A DNA stretch of 47,283 nt from Polytrichum commune (taxonomy: Eukaryota; Streptophyta; Polytrichopsida; Polytrichales; Polytrichaceae), in the NCBI GenBank assembly GCA_950295325.1, contig CATNTY010000004.1, positions 1 through 47,283 on the forward strand. The letters are read 5' to 3'. Shown here piece by piece: positions 13,329 through 22,536 of this stretch (position 1 is its first letter; each line of letters begins with the position of its first letter). The translations under genes were made by a program, and so were the position numbers. The notes beneath the pieces are model-generated. The model ran no database searches. It was given only the letters and a program-made list of their open reading frames with translations, and was not told the origin of the DNA.

Positions 13329-15464
13329 ATGAGCGCTATCGCACTGCAGCACGAAACCTGGCCGATCGAGCGCCTGGCCCCCTACGAGAACAACCCGCGC
13401 ATCAACGACCACGTCGTCGAGAAGATGGCCGCGAACATCCGCGAATTCGGCTTCCGCATCCCGATCGTGGCCATGTCGAGTGGAGAACTGGTCGACGGCC
13501 ACCTCCGGCTCAAGGCGGCGCAGTTCCTCGGCTTGACCGAGGTCCCTGTGGTGCTGGCCGACGATCTGAGTGAGGAGCAGGTCCGCGCGTTCCGGCTTGC
13601 GGTCAACCGCGCCGCCGAGCTGGCCGATTGGGATCCGGAGAAGGTGCTGGCGGAATTGGAGGCACTCAGCGGCGCCGACATAAACCTCGACCTCCTCGGG
13701 TTCGATACCTCGTTCTTGGCCGAGCTCGAGGCCCAGTTGGCGGCCAACGCGGCCGCAGACGCGCCTCCGGCCCTGACCGACCCGGACGAGGTGCCCGAGG
13801 TGCCTGTCGTGCCGATCAGCGTGCTCGGCGATATCTGGATCCTGGGCAACCACCGAATTGTCTGTGGCGACAGCACCAAGGCCGAGACGGTCAAGGCCTG
13901 CCTCTCTGGCGCCAAGCCGCACTTGATGGTCACCGATCCGCCCTATGGGGTGAAATACGATGCGACGTGGCGTGGCAAGGCTGGGCACGCTGGCCTCGGC
14001 AAAAATCGAACCGGAATCGTCCAGAATGACGACAGGGCTGATTGGCGCGAAGTATGGGCTCTGTTCCCCGGCTCAATCGCTTACGTCTGGCATGGCGGAC
14101 TGATGTCAGGAGTGGTGGCCGACAGCCTCACTTCCTGCGAGTTTACTTTGCGCTCTCAGATAATCTGGAACAAAACCGTCATGGCGATGGGGCGTGGCGA
14201 TTACCACTGGAAGCATGAGCCATGTCAGCCTGCTGGCACAATGGTGCAGAAAGTCATCAAGCCCGGGCGCTGGCGTGAGCACTCGACCATTGAGTCCGTA
14301 CCTATCGAAACGCTGGTTGAAGGCGACATGGTGGTCAGCTTTGGTGAGGCGAAGATATTTCGTCGCGGCCGGCGGGTCAACGGCATCAGCTGTCGCCAAT
14401 ATGTCGGAAACATGCACACCGTCGCGGCGGGTGAGTTGCAAACCAGCGCGACCGCAGAGCACCAATTCACGATTCGGTTCGACCCCACTAAGGCAAAGTC
14501 GAGCGTCGTATATCTCATGCGCCGTGGCGAGCGCTGGCGGATTGGGGTTTGCGGATTATTCAACAGTCGCGGGTTCGGTCCGGCGGTTCGCCTATCGCAG
14601 GAAAGGGGGGAGGAGTTGTGGATCGTCTCCGCTCACCCCGATCTTATGGCCGCCCGTGTGGCCGAGCAAGTGGCCTCCTGCATTTACGGAATCCCGACAA
14701 CCCACTGGGAGACAGGCCGCAATCCTGGTGGGCTGGGATTCCGCACTTGCGTGGAGATCGAGAATATCTACCGCCAGATTGGAACGGAGAGAATTGCGTC
14801 CGGCGTCGCGCGCTTGTTCGATGAATTTGGACTTCAACTCGATCACCCATTGGTTTTGAGTGATGATATCGGTCGGTTTTCCCGTCGCCAGTCGCGCATT
14901 GTCCGCGCTTGTAATTTGGTTCCCGGCATCATGCAGCTGCCGATTCCGACCAAAGGCGAGGACTTCGAATGGCGGTCTATCACTTCCGCGCAGTTTGAGC
15001 CGTTCGAAGGGCCGGTGTGGTCGATGGAGGTTGACCAAGATCAGCACTATGTGGCCGACGGGATCGTGACGCATAATTGCTGGTATGCGGTCCGCAAGGG
15101 TAAGCCCGGCAAATATGTCGGCGGCCGCAAGCAGACGACGGTCTGGGATATCGACAAGCCCCGGAAGTCGGAAACCGGGCACGGCACGCAAAAGCCGGTC
15201 GAGTGCATGCAGCGCCCGATCGAGAATAACAGCCAGGCGGGCGACGCGATCTACGAGCCTTTTAGCGGATCGGGAACGACGATCGTTGCCGGCGAGATCA
15301 CCGGCCGGCGCGTCTTCGCGATCGAGCTCAGTCCGGCATACGTCGATTTGGCGGTCCTGCGTTGGCAGGGCTTCACAGGGCGAATTGCCGTCCATGCCGA
15401 CACTGGAAAGTCGTTCACCGATATGTCGGTCGAGCGCATTTCTTCGGGAACCGAAAGCGCTTGA
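13329..15464 (+). CDS. ParB-domain DNA methyltransferase interrupted by intein
   Basis: 711-residue precursor. Residues 11-95 are a ParB/Srx-like domain (APYENNPRIN, LVDGHLRLKAAQFLG). The methyltransferase begins near 165, with motif IV TDPPYG at 202-207 and motif I EPFSGSGTT at 643-651, followed by FAIELSPAYVDLAVLRW. Residues 299-583 are an intein inserted in the conserved HEP/CWYAVRKG segment; removal gives a 426-residue enzyme. ParB-methyltransferase fusions are common beside phage terminase genes and modify DNA with AdoMet as donor. The downstream neighbour is the small terminase. Codon use is less GC-rich from about 13960 through the intein. The start follows GGGGGATC. Confidence 0.92.
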   Translation: MSAIALQHETWPIERLAPYENNPRINDHVVEKMAANIREFGFRIPIVAMSSGELVDGHLRLKAAQFLGLTEVPVVLADDLSEEQVRAFRLAVNRAAELADWDPEKVLAELEALSGADINLDLLGFDTSFLAELEAQLAANAAADAPPALTDPDEVPEVPVVPISVLGDIWILGNHRIVCGDSTKAETVKACLSGAKPHLMVTDPPYGVKYDATWRGKAGHAGLGKNRTGIVQNDDRADWREVWALFPGSIAYVWHGGLMSGVVADSLTSCEFTLRSQIIWNKTVMAMGRGDYHWKHEPCQPAGTMVQKVIKPGRWREHSTIESVPIETLVEGDMVVSFGEAKIFRRGRRVNGISCRQYVGNMHTVAAGELQTSATAEHQFTIRFDPTKAKSSVVYLMRRGERWRIGVCGLFNSRGFGPAVRLSQERGEELWIVSAHPDLMAARVAEQVASCIYGIPTTHWETGRNPGGLGFRTCVEIENIYRQIGTERIASGVARLFDEFGLQLDHPLVLSDDIGRFSRRQSRIVRACNLVPGIMQLPIPTKGEDFEWRSITSAQFEPFEGPVWSMEVDQDQHYVADGIVTHNCWYAVRKGKPGKYVGGRKQTTVWDIDKPRKSETGHGTQKPVECMQRPIENNSQAGDAIYEPFSGSGTTIVAGEITGRRVFAIELSPAYVDLAVLRWQGFTGRIAVHADTGKSFTDMSVERISSGTESA
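14223..15077 (+). mobile_element. Intein (285 aa) with GIY-YIG-like nuclease domain
   Basis: Intein residues are numbered from the first Cys. Block A is CQPAGTMVQKV (1-11), block B is TAEH (77-80), and the C-terminal block is VWSMEVDQDQHYVADGIVTHN (265-285), followed by the +1 Cys, so all splicing residues (Cys1, the TxxH, His284, Asn285, Cys+1) are present. No LAGLIDADG or HNH is visible. Between the Hint halves, VVYLMRRGERWRIGVC (95-110), Arg123 and AEQ with Glu148 match the layout of a GIY-YIG domain of the T5orf172/MUG113 sort, with Trp replacing the second motif Tyr. Residues ~175-250 are of unknown type. Splicing is very likely; nuclease activity is uncertain. Confidence 0.88.
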
Positions 15465-15484
15465 CGCCGTTTTCGGTCGCCCCG

Positions 15485-15512
15485 TTGACAGTGCAACTCT
15501 AATCGGTATGTA
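15485..15512 (+). promoter_or_regulatory. Sigma70-like promoter upstream of terminase genes
   Basis: A perfect TTGACA (15485-15490), a 16-base spacer and TATGTA (15507-15512) lie 20-50 bases after the methyltransferase stop. This is the best promoter-like sequence I see in the window and is well placed to drive the head and tail operon. Confidence 0.6.
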
Positions 15513-15617
15513 GAGCCATCGCGGATTTGCGCGCCAGGGCCTGACCGGAGGCCTTCCCCCCCAACCAAAAGCTCCGTCGACTTTGCCATGCAAAAAGGGG
15601 CGAAGCACGAGGGCTGC

Positions 15618-16229
15618 ATGCCCACAAAGCCGCGCACCGCGCCCAAAAAGCCATCGCCGAAGCGAAAGCCGGCGAGGGCGAAGCGCAACGATTATGACGC
15701 GATCCGGCTGGTCTTCATCAATTGCGACGCACCCGTCTCCGAGGTGGCCCGCATCCATGGGGTGAGCAGTCCCCGCCTGCGCGAACGCGCCAAGGCGGAA
15801 AACTGGCTAGAGCAGCGCGCCGAGGTGAAAAAGCAGATTGCGGCCGAGACGCAGGTCGAGGTTCAGAAGAAACGCAGCGCCGACCTGATACGCGGGCTCA
15901 CGACCGTCGCCACGCAGACCCAGGCACTCTCGGCTCTTTTTAGCCGAGCGCTTCACGCTGCAGCACGGCCAGGCGCCGAGGTGATGAAATCGGACGAAAT
16001 GCTGCGCATGGGGCGAGTTGGTCTGACCATCCTGGCGTTGGTCAAGGGCTCTTATCCGGATTCGATGTCGATCATGCAGCACGAGATCGAGAACGAGCAT
16101 GGCCCATCGGATACCCCGCTGGACGGCGAGATAACTGTGAACGTGACGGGCGGTCTTCCAGATGCCGTCCGCACGATCGCCGACATCGACAATTTGGGAT
16201 CAGCCCCGGAGGATCCCTTTGCTGACTGA
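15618..16229 (+). CDS. terS: Terminase small subunit
   Basis: 203 aa from the ATG at 15618 (GAGG at 5 bases); the ATG at 15588 lacks a ribosome site. A Lys/Pro-rich N-terminus leads to a helix-turn-helix, VFINCDAPVSEVARIHGV followed by SSPRLRERAKAENW, the DNA-recognition element of small terminases. The middle is helical and would form the oligomer ring. It recognises phage DNA for packaging and hands it to TerL, whose gene overlaps its 3' end by 11 bases. Confidence 0.8.
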   Translation: MPTKPRTAPKKPSPKRKPARAKRNDYDAIRLVFINCDAPVSEVARIHGVSSPRLRERAKAENWLEQRAEVKKQIAAETQVEVQKKRSADLIRGLTTVATQTQALSALFSRALHAAARPGAEVMKSDEMLRMGRVGLTILALVKGSYPDSMSIMQHEIENEHGPSDTPLDGEITVNVTGGLPDAVRTIADIDNLGSAPEDPFAD

Positions 16230-17607
16230 AGTGGAAATCAAGCTTCCTGGCCTCCACCGCGGTCAGGCCGAAGCGCTGCTCACGACGTTGCCTAGCGCGC
16301 GCCAGCTAGAGGTTGACCCGGCCTTTGCCGAGAATGCCAACAGTCGCTTCAAGGCTATCCGCTGCGGCCGGCGTTGGGGCAAGACGGCGGGTGGCAGCGT
16401 CTGGATCGCCGATGGCGCGATCAAGGGATTTCCAACGGCGGTTTTCGCTCCCGACAACAAGCGAATGACCGAGACCTATCACGAACTGGTCACCGTGCTT
16501 AATCCGCTCATCCCGAAGCGGGGTGGCGCGAACAAGAACGAAGGCGTCATCCGCCTGTCCACCGGCGGTCGTATCGACTTCTGGACGCTGGATGACCCCA
16601 ACGCAGGGCGGTCGCGCAAATACAAGCGGGTGCTGCTCGACGAGGTGGCCTTCACCAAGCCGAACATGATGGACGTCTGGAAGAAGTCGATTTTGCCGAC
16701 GCTGCTCGATTTGCGCGGTGAATGCACCGCAGCTTCGAACACCAACGGGATCAACCCCGATAATTTCTTCTGGCAGATATGCAACGAGGCCAAGCATGGC
16801 TTCATCGAGGTCCACCAGCCGAGCTGGAACAACCCGTATGTGCCGGGCAAAGACCCGCTCATGTCCGACAAGGAAAACCGGGCGGATCGCCAGGCATTCT
16901 TCCGCAAGCTACGTGCCGATACGCCGCCGCTGGTCTTCGCGCAGGAATACGCGGCAGACTTCGTGTCCTGGGATGGGGAAGCGTTTTTCGACCTCGGCAA
17001 ATGGCTCGAGGACGGCCGCTCCGTGCCTTTTCCCAAACATTGCGACCGGGTCTTCGCGGTCATCGACTCAGCGACGAAAACCGGCAGCAGCAACGATGGC
17101 ACCGCGGTTGCCTACTTTGCGCGCAATCAATGGTCCGGCACTCCGCTGGTTATCCTCGATTGGGATATCATCCAGATCGAGGGAGCGTTGCTCGATACGT
17201 GGCTGCCCACCGTGTTTCAGAACCTCGACGCGCTCAGCCGGCAGTGCGGCGCACGCGAGGGCGTGGCGGGCGTCTGGATCGAAGACAAGGCCTCCGGAAT
17301 GGTATTGATCCAGCAGGCGCAAAAGCGCGGCCTGAACGTCAAGCCGATCGGCGGCGCGTGGATGAGCATGGGCAAGGATGAGCGCGCGATCAGCGTCTCG
17401 TCCTACCACTACCAGGGCAAGTGCAAGATCGCCCAGGCGGCGCATGACAAGACGGTGAGTTACAAGGGTAGCCAGCGAAACCATCTGGTGGCTCAGGTTG
17501 CCGGGTTCCGGATCGGCGACAAGGAGGCGGCCAAGCGCGCCGACGATCTGCTCGACGTGTACGTTCACGGCCTTGCGCTCGCGCTCGGCGACCAAAACCA
17601 GTTCTAG
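16219..17607 (+). CDS. terL: Terminase large subunit
   Basis: 462 aa from a TTG at 16219 (GGAGG at 6 bases); a GTG at 16231 is possible. ATPase domain: Walker A CGRRWGKT (49-56) and Walker B VLLDE (138-142). Nuclease domain: FAVIDSATKTGSSNDG with Asp283, WIEDKASG with Glu355, and AKRADDLLDVYVHG with Asp442/443, the RNase H-like metal site. It pumps DNA into the prohead and cuts it. The length is normal for the family and no insertion is present, unlike in the neighbouring methyltransferase. Confidence 0.95.
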   Translation: MLTEVEIKLPGLHRGQAEALLTTLPSARQLEVDPAFAENANSRFKAIRCGRRWGKTAGGSVWIADGAIKGFPTAVFAPDNKRMTETYHELVTVLNPLIPKRGGANKNEGVIRLSTGGRIDFWTLDDPNAGRSRKYKRVLLDEVAFTKPNMMDVWKKSILPTLLDLRGECTAASNTNGINPDNFFWQICNEAKHGFIEVHQPSWNNPYVPGKDPLMSDKENRADRQAFFRKLRADTPPLVFAQEYAADFVSWDGEAFFDLGKWLEDGRSVPFPKHCDRVFAVIDSATKTGSSNDGTAVAYFARNQWSGTPLVILDWDIIQIEGALLDTWLPTVFQNLDALSRQCGAREGVAGVWIEDKASGMVLIQQAQKRGLNVKPIGGAWMSMGKDERAISVSSYHYQGKCKIAQAAHDKTVSYKGSQRNHLVAQVAGFRIGDKEAAKRADDLLDVYVHGLALALGDQNQF

Positions 17608-17619
17608 GGAAGACCATCT

Positions 17620-19191
17620 GTGGCAAGTATGATCGACGGCGTGGCCTTGCTGGGGACGCAACTGCAAGCGCTCCTGCAGGACAACGACGGGATCGTGCCC
17701 GGGGCAAATCCCGGATACCAGCTGTGCAAGGCGATCTATTCACACCACCCGCACGGCGCGAAGCTGGTCGATTTCCCGATCCAGATGGCGCAGTACCGCC
17801 CGCGCAAGATCACCGTGCCGCGCGCGCCCGACGACGGCGCGATGCTGATCGAGGCCTTCCACCAGGAATGGCGCAAGCTGAAAGCCGACCGGCACATCTT
17901 CAACGCCGGGCGTCTGGCACGGATCTACGGTGTCTCGACGCTCGGTCTCATGGTCGCCGGCGACAATACTGCCGAGCCGGTTGACTTCGTGAATCTGGCC
18001 AAGCGCGACATCGCGTTCAATTGTTGGGACCCGCTTAACACCGCGGGTTCGCTGGTGCTCAACCAGGATCCCAACTCGATCGACTTCCAGAAGGTCCCGG
18101 CCGTCGCGGTCGGCGGGGTCCTCTACCATCGCTCGCGAACCTGCGTGACGATGAACGAGGACCCGCTCTACATCGAATACGAGAGCGCGGGTTTCGGGTT
18201 CCTCGGCCGCAGCGTCTACCAGCGCGGGCTCGTGCCGCTCAAGAGCTTCCTCTACACGCTCGCGACCGACATGATGATCGCGCTCAAGGCGGGCGTGTTG
18301 GTCGCGAAGGTCAAGAGCCCGTCCAGCGCGGTCGACGGGCCCATGGCCTGGATCATGGGCCAGAAGCGCGCGATGGTGAAAGAGGCGCAGGTCGGCAATG
18401 TGCTGTCGATCGACGTTACTGAGGAAATCCAGAGCCTCAACCTGCAGAACCTGGACGGCGCCTATGCACTGGCCCGCAAGAACATCATCGAGAACGAAGC
18501 GGCCGCTTGCGGCACGCCGGCGAAAATCGTGCTGGCCGAGACCTTCGCGGAGGGTTTCGGCGAGGGCACCGAGGACGCCAAGGCGGTCGCTCAGTTCATC
18601 GAGACGATCCGCGCATGGCTCGACCCGCTCTACGAGTTCATGGATCTGATCGTGATGTACCGCGCGTGGAACCCCGAGTTCTACGAGACCGTCCAGGCGC
18701 GCTACCCCGAGGCCTATGGGAAGGTCAGCTACAACCAGGCGTTCCAGGACTGGAAGAACAATTTCCGCGCCGAATGGCCGAACCTGCTCGAGGAGCCCGA
18801 CAGCGAGAAGCTTAAGGGCGAGGACGTCGTGCTTAAGGCGATCATCTCGGTGTTCGAGGTGCTGGCCCCCGAACTGCCGCAGGAGGAAAAGGCGAACCTG
18901 ATCGCCTGGGTGCAGGACAACCTCAACGAGAAGCGCCGGCTATTCGCGTCGCCGCTCAATATCGATATCGAGGCCGTCGCTGCGTTCGAGCCTCCCGCAC
19001 CGCCCGCCATGGACACCGAGCCGACCGAGGAGCGCCCAGAGGGGCTGACCGATTCGGTCGGCCGCCGCGCGCTGCGCCGCGAGCGCATGGACGCGGTGGA
19101 CGATGAAATGCGCGCCAGTGCCGCGAAGTCGGCCTTGGCGGTCAACGCGCTGCGGCTGGTGCAGGGGCAGTCGGTGCCAGGCCTCGCCTGA
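17620..19191 (+). CDS. Portal protein (DUF1073 type)
   Basis: 523 aa from the GTG at 17620 (AGGGA upstream). Portal features of the DUF1073 family: HGAKLVDFPIQMAQ, RIYGVSTLGLMVAG, VYQRGLVPLKSF, then AACGTPAKIVLAETFAEGFG. It forms the twelve-fold vertex ring through which DNA enters and to which the neck attaches. It follows TerL after 12 bases and its stop overlaps the next start (TGATG). Confidence 0.9.
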   Translation: MASMIDGVALLGTQLQALLQDNDGIVPGANPGYQLCKAIYSHHPHGAKLVDFPIQMAQYRPRKITVPRAPDDGAMLIEAFHQEWRKLKADRHIFNAGRLARIYGVSTLGLMVAGDNTAEPVDFVNLAKRDIAFNCWDPLNTAGSLVLNQDPNSIDFQKVPAVAVGGVLYHRSRTCVTMNEDPLYIEYESAGFGFLGRSVYQRGLVPLKSFLYTLATDMMIALKAGVLVAKVKSPSSAVDGPMAWIMGQKRAMVKEAQVGNVLSIDVTEEIQSLNLQNLDGAYALARKNIIENEAAACGTPAKIVLAETFAEGFGEGTEDAKAVAQFIETIRAWLDPLYEFMDLIVMYRAWNPEFYETVQARYPEAYGKVSYNQAFQDWKNNFRAEWPNLLEEPDSEKLKGEDVVLKAIISVFEVLAPELPQEEKANLIAWVQDNLNEKRRLFASPLNIDIEAVAAFEPPAPPAMDTEPTEERPEGLTDSVGRRALRRERMDAVDDEMRASAAKSALAVNALRLVQGQSVPGLA

Positions 19192-20030
19192 TGGCGACCG
19201 CCAGCCTGCCTACCTATTACGAGGTGCTGACCGCGGCGATCGCCGACGTCACCATCCATGGCTACGATTCGGAAGAGCGCATCGCCTATTGGGCCGAAGA
19301 GCTCCGCCGCGCGGCCGAGCGGTCGATGAAGTCGCCCGAAGAGGTTGAGCGCATGGTGCGCGACGCGCTGACCGCGACTTTCGCGCAGGCGGTTGACCGC
19401 GGCGGCGCGGTGAAGATTAACCCCGGGGTCGCCGCCTACACGATCGATCGGGTTAAGCCCGAACTGCGCGCCGAGCTCGACCGTCGCATCGCGGCATCGC
19501 TCAACCTGATCAAGATCAACCGGCCCGAGGCGATCGCCAAGGCGCAGCAGCGGTTCCGCGGCTGGGCCACATCGATCCCCGCCGGCGGGTCGCGGGTGGT
19601 CGCGCGCGACCCGACGAAGCAGAACATCCGAAAGTCGCTCAAGCAGCTCCCCTTCGAGGAGCGCCGGGTGATCATCGACCAGAACGCAAAGCTGGTGAAC
19701 GCGATCAATTCGACCGTGGCGCTGGCTGGCGGCGCGGTCGGGGCCTTCTGGCACTCGCACAAGGACCAGGTCGGCTACGACGGTCGGCCAGAACACAATG
19801 CCCGTGATGGCAAATTCTTCCTCGTGAAGAATTCATGGGCTCAAGAGGCTGGTTTCGTGAAGGTCGGGCCGAACGGTTACACCACCGATATTGATCAGCC
19901 CTCGGAAAAAGTTTTCTGTCGTTGTTCGTTTCGCTGGATCTACTCGATGCGGTCGGTCCCGCAGGAATGCATCACCGAAAAGGGCAAGGAGTCCCTCGCA
20001 GAGGCTCGGCGCAAATTAGCGTTGGCATAG
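19191..20030 (+). CDS. Minor head / head morphogenesis protein
   Basis: 279 aa. The C-terminal 80 residues have the signature of the SPP1 gp7/Mu gpF-type family: FWHSHKDQVGYDGRPEHNAR, then DGKFFLV, and the paired Cys of FCRCSFRWIYS. The N-terminal part is helical. These proteins sit at the portal vertex and are packaged in few copies. The start overlaps the portal stop. Confidence 0.85.
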   Translation: MATASLPTYYEVLTAAIADVTIHGYDSEERIAYWAEELRRAAERSMKSPEEVERMVRDALTATFAQAVDRGGAVKINPGVAAYTIDRVKPELRAELDRRIAASLNLIKINRPEAIAKAQQRFRGWATSIPAGGSRVVARDPTKQNIRKSLKQLPFEERRVIIDQNAKLVNAINSTVALAGGAVGAFWHSHKDQVGYDGRPEHNARDGKFFLVKNSWAQEAGFVKVGPNGYTTDIDQPSEKVFCRCSFRWIYSMRSVPQECITEKGKESLAEARRKLALA

Positions 20031-20077
20031 AGCGAGGTCGCAAATGCCCGGTTCCGATCGGGCTAGGGGAATTCGAA

Positions 20078-20518
20078 ATGCCAACCATCGAACAGCAGTC
20101 CGGCGACAACGCCGCCAAGATCTTCGCGACCATGAAGGTCCGTAATTATGAGGGCAATATCGTGGACCCCAAAACCATCCTCTCCGAGAGCAAGCTGGAT
20201 AGCGTGCTCAAACTCGCGGACTCCGTGGCTGCCTATGCGGACGCTGCGCGCTGTGGCGATTGGTCGGGCGACGATGTGCGCGGCGATGCCTCGCGCAACG
20301 ATGCCTCGCCCTCGGAAGAGCTGCGCAAGCAGATGGAAGAGGGGTCTTGGCGCGGGGATGCTGAGCCTAAGTACGCAGTCAGTCCCGGCCCCAATGGCAA
20401 CTTCGGCGTGATCAACACCAAGACCAAGCAGATTGCCGCGACGTTCCGCAAGGTCGAGCACGGCGACAGGGCGAAGGCGATGGCCGAGAAGGCCGCAGCT
20501 GAAATGAACCGCGAATGA
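20078..20518 (+). CDS. Hypothetical head-region protein
   Basis: 146 aa; AGGGGA lies 8 bases before the ATG at 20078. An acidic, Asp/Ser-rich middle (GDDVRGDASRNDASPSEEL) joins a helical N-terminus (IVDPKTILSESKLDSVLKLA) to a C-terminal strand-helix (FGVINTKTKQIAATFRKV). It ends in an ATGA overlap with the protease gene. Possibly a virion or chaperone protein; I do not recognise it. Confidence 0.6.
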   Translation: MPTIEQQSGDNAAKIFATMKVRNYEGNIVDPKTILSESKLDSVLKLADSVAAYADAARCGDWSGDDVRGDASRNDASPSEELRKQMEEGSWRGDAEPKYAVSPGPNGNFGVINTKTKQIAATFRKVEHGDRAKAMAEKAAAEMNRE

Positions 20519-21627
20519 TCCAGGCTGCGGGCATCCTCTTTGTCGTCGGCGAGACCGCGCTGTTCCTGCGCCGCGGCAACGGCGGGGACCATCCGAACGA
20601 ATGGTGCTGCCCAGGCGGCAAGATGGAAGAGGGCGAGGACCAGCTTGACGCCGCGATCCGCGAAACCGCGGAAGAGGCCGGCATCAACGTCAAGCCGGAG
20701 CAGCTGCGGCCGTGGACACGCACCGTTGCTCCGGCGACCCCGGTCGCGGTAGCGCTCGCCGAGGACGCGGTGCCCGCCACCGCCGCGGCGCCAGCGCCGA
20801 GCGAAGACGTCGACTTCACCACCTTCCTGATGCGCTGCCCCGAGCAGTTCACCCCGACCCTCGATCTGGCCGAGCACGATGGCTACGCCTGGGCGCCGGT
20901 CACCGCGCCGCCGGAGCCGCTGCACCCCGGGGTGCGGATCGCGCTCGAGCGGTTGGCGATGGACGAGCTGGGCGTCGCGCGCGCTATGGCGGCGGGCCAG
21001 CTATCCTCGCCCCAGAAGTACGATAACATGTGGCTGTTCGCGATCCGGATCACCGGCACCGGCGTCAGCTACCGCATCGGGCTCAAGGAGTTCGTCTGGC
21101 GCGATCCCAGCGTCTACCTCAACGAGGAATTCCTCGCGCGCTGCAACGGGCTGCAGGTCATCTGGGAGCATCCCGAGGAGACCTCGCTGCTCAACACCAA
21201 GGAGCACGCAGACCGGACCATCGGGGCGGTGTTCCTACCGTACATCCGGCCCGACAAGCCCGACGAGGTCTGGGCGATCGCGAAGATCTACGACGCGCAG
21301 GCCGCCAAGCAGATGAGCGAGGAAGTGCTCTCGACCTCGCCGGGCGTGCGCTTCGCCGACCGAACCGCCAACGACCTCATCACGCTTGAAGACGGACGCA
21401 AGATGCTGATCGAGGGCAAGCCGACGCTGTTCGACCACATCGCGATCTGCGCAGCCGGCGTCTGGGACAAGGGCGGCGAGCCCACCGGCGTCGAAAGCAT
21501 CACCGTCCTCGATGAGGGCGCCATCATCCTCCCTTCGCCGGCTGCCCTGCCCGGTGGGAAAACCGCTCTCGTCCATGCCCTGGCGAGCGCGCTGAACGCC
21601 AGGGCGACCACTCTTTCCCTTCGATAA
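20515..21627 (+). CDS. NUDIX hydrolase fused to DUF2213 prohead-protease-like domain
   Basis: 370 aa. Residues 1-150 are a NUDIX domain with the box G35-x5-E41-x7-R49-E50-x2-EE-x-G56; Thr stands at 51 where a hydrophobic residue is usual. NUDIX enzymes hydrolyse nucleoside diphosphates linked to other groups. Residues ~155-335 match DUF2213, the family in the place of the head maturation protease in many phages: LSSPQKYDNMWLFAIRITGT, NGLQVIWEHPE, and VLSTSPGVRF. It lies between the minor head and scaffold genes, as a prohead protease should. The join is in frame with no stop between. Confidence 0.85.
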   Translation: MIQAAGILFVVGETALFLRRGNGGDHPNEWCCPGGKMEEGEDQLDAAIRETAEEAGINVKPEQLRPWTRTVAPATPVAVALAEDAVPATAAAPAPSEDVDFTTFLMRCPEQFTPTLDLAEHDGYAWAPVTAPPEPLHPGVRIALERLAMDELGVARAMAAGQLSSPQKYDNMWLFAIRITGTGVSYRIGLKEFVWRDPSVYLNEEFLARCNGLQVIWEHPEETSLLNTKEHADRTIGAVFLPYIRPDKPDEVWAIAKIYDAQAAKQMSEEVLSTSPGVRFADRTANDLITLEDGRKMLIEGKPTLFDHIAICAAGVWDKGGEPTGVESITVLDEGAIILPSPAALPGGKTALVHALASALNARATTLSLR

Positions 21628-21640
21628 CGGAGATATGACA

Positions 21641-22528
21641 ATGGCCGACGAAAAGACCCCCGAAGACAAGCTGGACGCGATCGCCAACATGCTGCGCGAT
21701 GCAGCGGAGGCAATGAACGACAGCTCCAAGCGCCTCGATGCGCGGCTGGACGCCGTGGAGGCCCGCATGGACCGCCGTGACAGCGAGGAGCGCGAAAAGG
21801 AAGGGCGCGCCGACAAGGCCCGCAAGGATGGCGAAGACGGCGATATCGCTGACGCCGCCCGCCGCGACGAAGGTGGCGAACCCAAGGAAAAGGGCGACCC
21901 GAAAGACGTTTCCGACGCGGCCCGTAAGGACGCCGAGGAAGCCGAGAAGGAAGCCAAGGCCGAGCAGGACCGCAAGGATGCCGAGGAAGATGAGCGCAAG
22001 GAAAAAGAGCGCGCCGATCGCCGCGACGCCGAGTTCAAGGACTCGCAGTACATGAGCCGCATCGAGGCCGATGCCCTGCGCGCCCAGATCGCCGATCTGC
22101 AGGGCCGCGTGCCCAGCATCATCTCCGACGGCGATCGCGAGCGCATGGCCAACGCCCAGGCTGCCGCCGATCCCATCTTCCAGGCCTTCGCTGACCGCGC
22201 TCCGGCGCCTATGGATGGCGAAACCCCGACGGCGTACAAGCGCCGCCTGGCTGGCAAGATGCAGAGCCACAGCTCGAAGTGGAAAGATCACCGGCTCTCG
22301 GCGATCTCCGACGAGGGCGTGCTGGATACCGTCATCGACGATATCTATGCCGACGCGGCCCTGGCTGCTCGACGCGGCGTCGACGTCGCCCCAGGCCAGC
22401 TGCGCATGATCTCCCGCAATTCGGGTGGCCATGTCATCAACGAGTTCGAGGGCGCCTCGGAGTCGTGGATGCACGGGATGGCTGGTCCCCGCCAGGCCGC
22501 CACGGGCGAATTCCGCCGCCCCCACTGA
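21641..22528 (+). CDS. Probable scaffold protein
   Basis: 295 aa from the ATG at 21641 (GGAG at 8 bases). Residues ~40-140 are extremely charged (Asp/Glu/Lys/Arg/Ala), for example AEEAEKEAKAEQDRKDAEED, giving a long coiled coil. The C-terminal 140 residues are ordinary sequence. Placed between the protease-like gene and the capsid genes, this fits an internal scaffold around which the shell forms. It could also be a minor capsid protein. Confidence 0.7.
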   Translation: MADEKTPEDKLDAIANMLRDAAEAMNDSSKRLDARLDAVEARMDRRDSEEREKEGRADKARKDGEDGDIADAARRDEGGEPKEKGDPKDVSDAARKDAEEAEKEAKAEQDRKDAEEDERKEKERADRRDAEFKDSQYMSRIEADALRAQIADLQGRVPSIISDGDRERMANAQAAADPIFQAFADRAPAPMDGETPTAYKRRLAGKMQSHSSKWKDHRLSAISDEGVLDTVIDDIYADAALAARRGVDVAPGQLRMISRNSGGHVINEFEGASESWMHGMAGPRQAATGEFRRPH

Positions 22529-22536
22529 TCGACCTG

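Noticed and set aside
18729-19796. 355-codon minus-strand ORF across portal and minor head genes
   Set aside because: Antisense shadow; both sense genes have clear family features.
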